A stretch of 64,000 nucleotides of DNA, taken from positions 99,027-163,026 of IMG/VR virus record IMGVR_UViG_3300046171_000225. One strand, written 5' to 3'. Below are positions 59,052 through 64,000 of this stretch, piece after piece. The notes under the pieces are model-generated. The model was not told the origin of the DNA, searched no databases, and saw nothing but the letters and a program-made list of their open reading frames with translations. Source of the DNA: a virus. The stretch's first letter is position 1; the number at the start of each line of letters is the position of its first letter. The translations under genes and the position numbers were made by a program.

Positions 59052-60061
59052 ATGATATTATAATTAAGTCGCCTAATCGGGTTCCAACTCAGGTAATTCC
59101 CGGTATTCCTCAGTGGGACGACGTGCCCTACGCCGCAGGCGCTGTAAATAATGATAGCGACGGTGGCCCTGTTGATGTTCCAACTCTTCAGTACTACGCT
59201 GCAAACTCAGGCGGGTCTAACAATACGCTAGAACATCCACTTGACAGCATGAGCCCTGCCTTTGATGAACGTGGCTGGCCTTTCGTACTCGAAAGATATG
59301 TCACATATGCTGGAAATGAGATCACTCATCCATATGGAAGAATCATAAATATTTTCGATTGGCAAGATATTACTCCCGGAACCTACAATGTAGGTGACTT
59401 GAAGTTCGGTCTACGCTTGTCGTATGTTCCTTCTTCGTTCGAAAAGAGTTCAATGGACATTGATTCAATACGCCAGAATACTAACAACAATATTGCCTTC
59501 TCTGAGAAAGCTTACTCGGATGTGTTTAAGAACCTAATACCTCTTGTGGACGTTGAGGTACCGATAGATGCTACTGCATCTGTTTACGATCCGGCGATGT
59601 ACGGAGATTATATACAAGCACTCATCTGTAAACTGATAGAAACTCAAGAGTATAGAATGACATTTAAGTATAACTTCCCACTACATCGTTATATGTCTTT
59701 GATGGCTGTTTACGTTTCCACTACCTTTGTGCCGTCAATCGGCCAGTTGAAAGACGGCTGGGCAGCTACTGTCCTTGACAAGCGAGGCGGAGGGCAGTGG
59801 ATTGGGTTTGGTAAATTTGGTGGCATGAGAACGTGGAGAGGCAACGAGGGAACCAAAAAGTCATTTAGAAAAGCAAAAAGAAACCTTAGACAGATGTTAG
59901 AAGCTTCTTGTAATACTAATTACCTTTACAAGGATAGAGATTTATCAACGCCTTCTGAAGCTTATGTGGACACACAGAGGCCGAAAGACGACAAGGGCTT
60001 TGGCATCAAGTGGTGGCAATGGAGTTCATTGCGTCCACCACCTTGTAAAGAGGACGAATAA
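59024..60061 (+). CDS. probable C-terminal part of the giant structural protein
   Basis: The frame opens at 58991 and the first ATG is at 59024; no ribosome site is visible. The 345 residues contain PVDVPTLQYYAANSGGSNN, GWPFVLERYVTYAGNE and a basic, Trp-rich end (GIKWWQWSSLRPPP). FVLERY-type strands read like the middle of a larger protein. Either the end of the 53904 protein after a -1 break, or a separate baseplate protein. Confidence 0.55.
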   Translation: MGEYPIASIDDIIIKSPNRVPTQVIPGIPQWDDVPYAAGAVNNDSDGGPVDVPTLQYYAANSGGSNNTLEHPLDSMSPAFDERGWPFVLERYVTYAGNEITHPYGRIINIFDWQDITPGTYNVGDLKFGLRLSYVPSSFEKSSMDIDSIRQNTNNNIAFSEKAYSDVFKNLIPLVDVEVPIDATASVYDPAMYGDYIQALICKLIETQEYRMTFKYNFPLHRYMSLMAVYVSTTFVPSIGQLKDGWAATVLDKRGGGQWIGFGKFGGMRTWRGNEGTKKSFRKAKRNLRQMLEASCNTNYLYKDRDLSTPSEAYVDTQRPKDDKGFGIKWWQWSSLRPPPCKEDE

Positions 60062-60445
60062 ATGGCTGGCTTTTCACCTAAACTACCACTCACACTAGAC
60101 CCGGATGATGGGTATAGTTTGACAAAAAGCATTCAAGAAGTAGCAAAACAAAACTTCAAAATGCTTGTCCTCACAAATCCGGGAGAGAGAATCATGGATC
60201 CTGATTTTGGCGTGGGCATTCAGTCCTATCTTTTCGAAAACAATGGCCCAGCGGTCTATACGCAAATTGACGCAAGAGTGAGAGAGCAAGCCGCAAAGTA
60301 CCTCCCGTTCATCCAAGTGCAGGATGTCGACTTTAATACTCCCGATAATAATCCTGGCCTGAGCGAAAACTTTTTAGGAGTTTCTATAAAATACACTATA
60401 AAAAGATTAAACATCGGAGATGTTTTAGAAATTCCGTTAAATTAG
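60062..60445 (+). CDS. 25: baseplate wedge protein gp25-like
   Basis: The 127-aa protein matches the gp25/W family: IQEVAKQNFKMLVLTNPGERIMDPDFGVGI, YLFENNGPA and a VSIKYTIKRL strand. In T4 this is the baseplate wedge component at the inner ring; the family is lysozyme-like in fold but not catalytic. It follows the preceding stop with no gap. Confidence 0.9.
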   Translation: MAGFSPKLPLTLDPDDGYSLTKSIQEVAKQNFKMLVLTNPGERIMDPDFGVGIQSYLFENNGPAVYTQIDARVREQAAKYLPFIQVQDVDFNTPDNNPGLSENFLGVSIKYTIKRLNIGDVLEIPLN

Positions 60446-60453
60446 AATAAATT

Positions 60454-60463
60454 ACTATTTATT
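60454..60463 (+). promoter_or_regulatory. ACTANTTA element
   Basis: ACTATTTATT lies 22 bases before ATG 60486, with GGGAG between. Confidence 0.4.
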
Positions 60464-60485
60464 AGAAGAACTGGGAGAACCGTAA

Positions 60486-61568
60486 ATGCCTTCTCGTAAA
60501 ACCCCTATAAAGTATACAAGTAGAGAATTTGAGTCTATCAAGAGAGACCTTTTAGAGCACGCAAGAAGGTATTACCCAGACAGTTTTAAAGATTTTAATG
60601 AAGCATCTTTTGGTGCTCTAATGATTGATACCGTTGCTTATATCGGAGATATCATTTCTTTTTACCTAGATTACCAAGTAAACGAGTCTTTTCTAGATAC
60701 TGCCATAGAATACAATAACATTGTTAGGCTGTCAAGGCAGATGGGCTACAAATACAAAGCCAATCCGTCCTCGTATGGAACAGTTGCATTATACGCCATC
60801 ATTCCTGCCAGCACCTCTGGCTTAGGGCCTGACACTGTGTACCTCCCAATTTTAAAGAAAGGCAGCGAGCTAAGTTCGACGTCAGGCAATACTTTTATTT
60901 TAGATGAAGACGTAAGATTTGATGATCCTTCAAATGAGATAGTTGTTGCAAGAACTGACACCACAACAGGCTTGCCTTCTTCTTATGCAGTTAGAGCCTT
61001 CGGCAGAGTGGTCTCTGGTATCTTCGATACCGACACGGTAGCGATTGGATCTTTCGAGAGATTCAAGAGAATTGAACTAAAATCACAAAACATATCCGAG
61101 ATTATATCTGTCACTGACTCTGAAGGTAACGAATACTTTGAAGTAGAGAATCTATCACAAAACACGGTTTACAAAGAGGTTGTCAACAAAGGTGATAACA
61201 AAACCACCGCCCCTTCTCTCCTTAGACCTTTGATCGTTCCTAGAAGATTTGTTGTAGAAAGGACTAGAGATAATGTGTTCCTACAATTTGGATATGGAGG
61301 CCCGACAGAGATCAGAAATCCTTCAGTTGCAGATCCTAAGAATGTAGTATTGCAACTAAATGGCAGAGACTATATAAGTGATAATTCTTTTGATCCCTAT
61401 AAGCTGCTAAATACTGACAAGTTTGGAGTAGCACCAGCTAATACTACTTTGACCATTGTTTATAGAACAAATACAGCTGCTAATGTAAATGCAGCGGTTG
61501 GCTCAATTACAAGAGTAATCCGACCAATTGTAGAGTTCAACAACAGGACAGACCTTGATAACACCTGA
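60486..61568 (+). CDS. 6: baseplate wedge gp6/J-like protein, N-terminal part
   Basis: The 360 residues have KYTSREFESIKRDLLEHARRY, ALMIDTVAYIGDIISFYLDYQVNES and FGYGGP, the gp6/Mu gp47-like baseplate wedge pattern. It ends at a TGA (61566-61568) in the middle of a conserved segment (EFNNRTDL). The +1 frame carries on as ITPEVASIVGSLEAFNQEP. An extra C in GACCTTG would explain the break; a programmed frameshift is less likely because the site has no known slippery sequence. Confidence 0.75.
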   Translation: MPSRKTPIKYTSREFESIKRDLLEHARRYYPDSFKDFNEASFGALMIDTVAYIGDIISFYLDYQVNESFLDTAIEYNNIVRLSRQMGYKYKANPSSYGTVALYAIIPASTSGLGPDTVYLPILKKGSELSSTSGNTFILDEDVRFDDPSNEIVVARTDTTTGLPSSYAVRAFGRVVSGIFDTDTVAIGSFERFKRIELKSQNISEIISVTDSEGNEYFEVENLSQNTVYKEVVNKGDNKTTAPSLLRPLIVPRRFVVERTRDNVFLQFGYGGPTEIRNPSVADPKNVVLQLNGRDYISDNSFDPYKLLNTDKFGVAPANTTLTIVYRTNTAANVNAAVGSITRVIRPIVEFNNRTDLDNT

Positions 61569-62280
61569 GGTTGCTTCTATTGTAGGATCATTAGAAGCGT
61601 TTAACCAAGAGCCAATTGTTGGAGATACAACTCTACCATCTGCTGAAGAACTTAAGAGAAGAACAATAGATCACTTTGCAACTCAAAACAGAGCAGTAAC
61701 TCAAAGAGATTACGAAGCACTAGTATATGCAATGCCAGATAAGTTTGGGTCGGTGAAGCGATGCAGGGTTGTCAGAGATCCCGACTCCTTGAGAAGAAAC
61801 CTAAACTTGTATGTCATATCTGAAGATGCATCTGGAAAGCTTGTGACTACGAATACTACAATCAAAGAAAATATTAAAGTATGGCTTAACAGAAGTAAAA
61901 TGATTAGTGATACGATTGATATCCTAGACGCCAAGATAGTAAACGTGGGAATTGACTTTGAAGTTATTGCTGACGAAGAGGCGAACAGGTTCCAGATCCT
62001 ATCTGATTGCACAAACGCTATAAAAGAGCTTTTCGTAGTTTCACCATTTATTGGCGAACCACTTTACCTGACAGATATATTCAGTGCCCTGAATAAAGTG
62101 AAGGGAGTCGTTGACACAAAGAGGGTCAATATTTCTAGGAAAACGGGAGCAAATTATTCTAGTACTAGATTTGATTTAGACGAGGCACTTTCAGCAGATG
62201 GAAGATATTTATCAGTGCCACTGAACGTAGCGATAGAGCTCAAGTTTCCGGACACCGACATTAAGGGAGCAATTTCATAA
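61555..62280 (+). CDS. 6: baseplate wedge gp6/J-like protein, C-terminal part
   Basis: The frame starts TTG ATA ACA CCT, matching LITPEVAS in the continuous protein. It contains TIDHFATQNRAVTQRDYEALVYAMP, FGSVKRCRVVRD and LYLTDIFSALNKVKGV, the conserved C-terminal half of gp6-like proteins. It has no ribosome site of its own. It should be read as one protein of about 600 residues with the upstream part. Confidence 0.75.
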   Translation: MITPEVASIVGSLEAFNQEPIVGDTTLPSAEELKRRTIDHFATQNRAVTQRDYEALVYAMPDKFGSVKRCRVVRDPDSLRRNLNLYVISEDASGKLVTTNTTIKENIKVWLNRSKMISDTIDILDAKIVNVGIDFEVIADEEANRFQILSDCTNAIKELFVVSPFIGEPLYLTDIFSALNKVKGVVDTKRVNISRKTGANYSSTRFDLDEALSADGRYLSVPLNVAIELKFPDTDIKGAIS

Positions 62281-62630
62281 TGGCCATCAAAAGATACTTT
62301 GCAACCAAAGACAATACTATCACTAATGCTTTTAAGTCTAATCTAGTGACTAGAGGCACAGGCTCTAACATGGGAGAGTCTGACATTCTTGAAGTATTCT
62401 CTATCCATGGGCAGGCGTCTTCTTCTTCTGGCCTTAGTTCTGAGCTTTCTAGAGTAATCTTGGAGTTTGACACAGCGGATGTAGCTTCAGACAGGTCTTC
62501 AGGCGCTTTGCCTGAGAGCGGGAGTGTTTCTTTTTTCTTAAAGATGTTTAATGCTAAGCATGGCCAAACTTTGCCAAAAAACTACACTTTAGAGATTAAA
62601 GCTATCACTGGTTCGAGCGGCACGGATTGA
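62280..62630 (+). CDS. virion structural protein, N-terminal part (frame broken)
   Basis: The 116 residues AIKRYFATKDNTITNAFKSN, GTGSNMGESDILEVFSIHGQ and ELSRVILEFDT occur at the start of a long structural protein next to gp6 in marine T4-like phages, as far as I recall. It ends at a TGA (62628-62630) after KAITGSSGTD. A missing T in GGATTGACT would join it to the 62627 frame. The start overlaps the gp6 stop by one base. Confidence 0.65.
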   Translation: MAIKRYFATKDNTITNAFKSNLVTRGTGSNMGESDILEVFSIHGQASSSSGLSSELSRVILEFDTADVASDRSSGALPESGSVSFFLKMFNAKHGQTLPKNYTLEIKAITGSSGTD

Positions 62631-63844
62631 CTTGGGAAGAAGGGTATGGCCTAGATATGGAAGGCTATACAGATGTAACAGCAGGTGGAACTGGCTCGAA
62701 CTGGGTCAATTATAAAGCCAATGCAGCGTGGTCAACCACTGGTGGAGATTACGCGAATCCAAACACAGACTTATCTTCTTCGTTTGAACAGTATTTCTCT
62801 ACCGGAACAGAAGACTTAGAAGTAGATGTCACCACGCTTGTAGAGCAGTGGCTCAACAGCGATGGTAACGTTTTGGGCCAAAAGAGCAATTATGGATTTG
62901 GAGTGATGCTATCGTCTAGCCACGAAACAGATCCAAGATCTTTCTACACTAAAAAGTTTTTTGCTCGTGGTTCAGAGTTCTTTTTCAAGCGTCCTGTTCT
63001 TGAGGCACGCTGGGATTCAAGGGATCTTGACAACAGGGGCAACTTCATTTATTCGAGTTCTCTTGCGACACCGGATGAGAACTTAAATAAGATATTTCTA
63101 TACAATTATTTCAGAGGACAGCTAAGAAATATCCCCAGTATTGGTACGGGAAATATCTATGTTAGTTTCTTTTCTGGCTCCGCAGATGATACTGCTCCTT
63201 CTGGGAGTGCTCTTGAGCTTGTGGTCGATGGCGTACATGTCACCGATGCAGCCCGTAACAAGGTTGTCACGGGCTCTTATTACTCTACGGGGATCTACAC
63301 TGCTAGTGTTGCTTTGACAGCCGCTACGACCCCTCTAGAGACTGTATATGACGTTTGGTTCCAAGGTGGAGACTCCATAGCAGACGCAACGCAGGCAACA
63401 ACTCAGTTCCACACAGGAACTATTGAGCCCGAAACTATCGATTCTTACAATATTGCACCTTCGGATCGTTATGTGACCAATATAACCAACCTAAAGCCAG
63501 AATACTCAAGAGAAGAAACAGCGAGATTTAGAGTTTATGTTCGCCAAAAGAACTGGTCTCCTACTATTTACAACGTAGCATCTTCTCAAATAGAGAACTA
63601 CCCCATCGAAAGCGGATCTTATAGAGTGTTTAGAGTAGTAGATGAACTAGATGTTATACCATACGGAACTGGCAGTAATTTACATACTGCGATGAGCTAC
63701 GACATGTCAGGAAACTACTTTGACCTTGATATGTCGATGCTAGAGACAGACTACATGTACGGTATCACATTTACTTACTACAACAACTCTATTGGAGGCT
63801 GGGTCGAGCAACCAGAGATATTTAAATTTAGGGTCCAAGAATGA
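62627..63844 (+). CDS. virion structural protein, C-terminal part
   Basis: The frame reads TWEEGYGLDMEGYTDVTAGG, VLEARWDSRDLDNRGNFIYSSSL and ends IFKFRVQE. It is beta-rich, Ser/Thr/Gly-rich and lacks a ribosome site. With the 62280 part it makes a protein of about 520 residues, probably a baseplate or tail-associated protein (position as gp7/gp8-like). Confidence 0.65.
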   Translation: MTWEEGYGLDMEGYTDVTAGGTGSNWVNYKANAAWSTTGGDYANPNTDLSSSFEQYFSTGTEDLEVDVTTLVEQWLNSDGNVLGQKSNYGFGVMLSSSHETDPRSFYTKKFFARGSEFFFKRPVLEARWDSRDLDNRGNFIYSSSLATPDENLNKIFLYNYFRGQLRNIPSIGTGNIYVSFFSGSADDTAPSGSALELVVDGVHVTDAARNKVVTGSYYSTGIYTASVALTAATTPLETVYDVWFQGGDSIADATQATTQFHTGTIEPETIDSYNIAPSDRYVTNITNLKPEYSREETARFRVYVRQKNWSPTIYNVASSQIENYPIESGSYRVFRVVDELDVIPYGTGSNLHTAMSYDMSGNYFDLDMSMLETDYMYGITFTYYNNSIGGWVEQPEIFKFRVQE

Positions 63845-64000
63845 GCAGTAAGAATCTTTTCGATAAGGGGAAGTCCTACAAGGTGCTTTCCTCTGTAGAT
63901 CCGGATACTCTAGGGAGAGATGCCGAATCTTACAGCAATATCCAAGAACAAGTTGAAGATAAAAGAAGATTTGTTCCAAATGTAGATTTTTCGGACGCTT
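63841..64000 (+). CDS. structural protein, 3' truncated by the window
   Basis: ATG 63841 overlaps the preceding stop (ATGA). The visible part SSKNLFDKGKSYKVLSSVD, DPDTLGRDAESYSNIQEQVED and RRFVPNVDFSDA matches the start of a structural protein in marine T4-like phages, next in the baseplate block. It runs off the window. Confidence 0.7.
   Translation, partial: MSSKNLFDKGKSYKVLSSVDPDTLGRDAESYSNIQEQVEDKRRFVPNVDFSDA

Noticed and set aside
61540-61575. Programmed +1 frameshift in the gp6-like gene
   Set aside because: No slippery codon with stop (such as CTT TGA) or downstream structure was recognised, and similar breaks occur in unrelated genes, so an assembly indel is more likely.

Overview
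The window looks like part of the genome of a large, uncultivated T4-like tailed phage (a myovirus, probably aquatic). Genes lie wall to wall on the + strand, often with stop/start overlaps of 1-8 bases. There are four tRNA genes, a PhoH ATPase, a gp55-like late sigma factor and T4-type baseplate genes (gp25, gp6). No integrase, CRISPR array, capsid, terminase or DNA polymerase gene is visible, so this is only part of the genome. The host is unknown. Short lipoproteins, a Flp-type pilin and a lipoprotein with a von Willebrand A domain of a type common in myxococcus-like bacteria suggest a Gram-negative host, but this is inference.

Layout. 0-13.6 kb: accessory region of about 40 small genes (membrane peptides, lipoproteins, DUF6878, a GP88-family protein, a DUF932-like protein), four tRNAs, several sigma70-like TTGACA promoters and three terminators; 11.4-13.6 kb is clearly more GC-rich. 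13.6-15.1 kb: regulatory gap, then an HNH and a GIY-YIG endonuclease. 15.1-35 kb: many unrelated proteins that share short N-terminal tags (for example MKKLFESWRGYLTE) ending in an L-x-E-like motif. This resembles the capsid-targeting and prohead-protease cleavage signal of T4 internal proteins. Tagged proteins include a kinase-like protein, a GP88 paralogue, a HEAGH metallopeptidase-like protein, a SleB-like wall hydrolase and Cys/Lys-rich basic proteins. A four-domain enzyme with HELVH, peptidoglycan-binding, lysozyme-like and SGNH parts lies among them. I read this as a toolkit packed into the head or virion and delivered to the host; it is the main candidate for an undescribed system. 35-38.4 kb: HNH, nucleotidyltransferase, PhoH, a zincin and then a RecB/Cas4-like nuclease. 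39-50.5 kb: a glycan island with glycosyltransferases, a deacetylase, WbqC, GDP-fucose pathway enzymes, an epimerase and a UDP-glucose/GDP-mannose dehydrogenase. 50.5-64 kb: zinc ribbon, gp55-like sigma factor, baseplate and other virion proteins.

Regulation. The accessory region uses sigma70-like promoters. The cargo and structural units are instead preceded by a recurring ACTANTTA element 3-26 bases before the start codon, a candidate phage-specific late promoter.

Quality. At least nine genes are broken by apparent single-base indels, mostly at short homopolymers (10.5, 43.4, 44.6, 46.0, 46.2, 50.0, 59.0, 61.6 and 62.6 kb). This looks like unpolished long-read consensus. Real decay or phase variation in the glycan island cannot be excluded from sequence alone. 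All assignments are by eye, without database searches.
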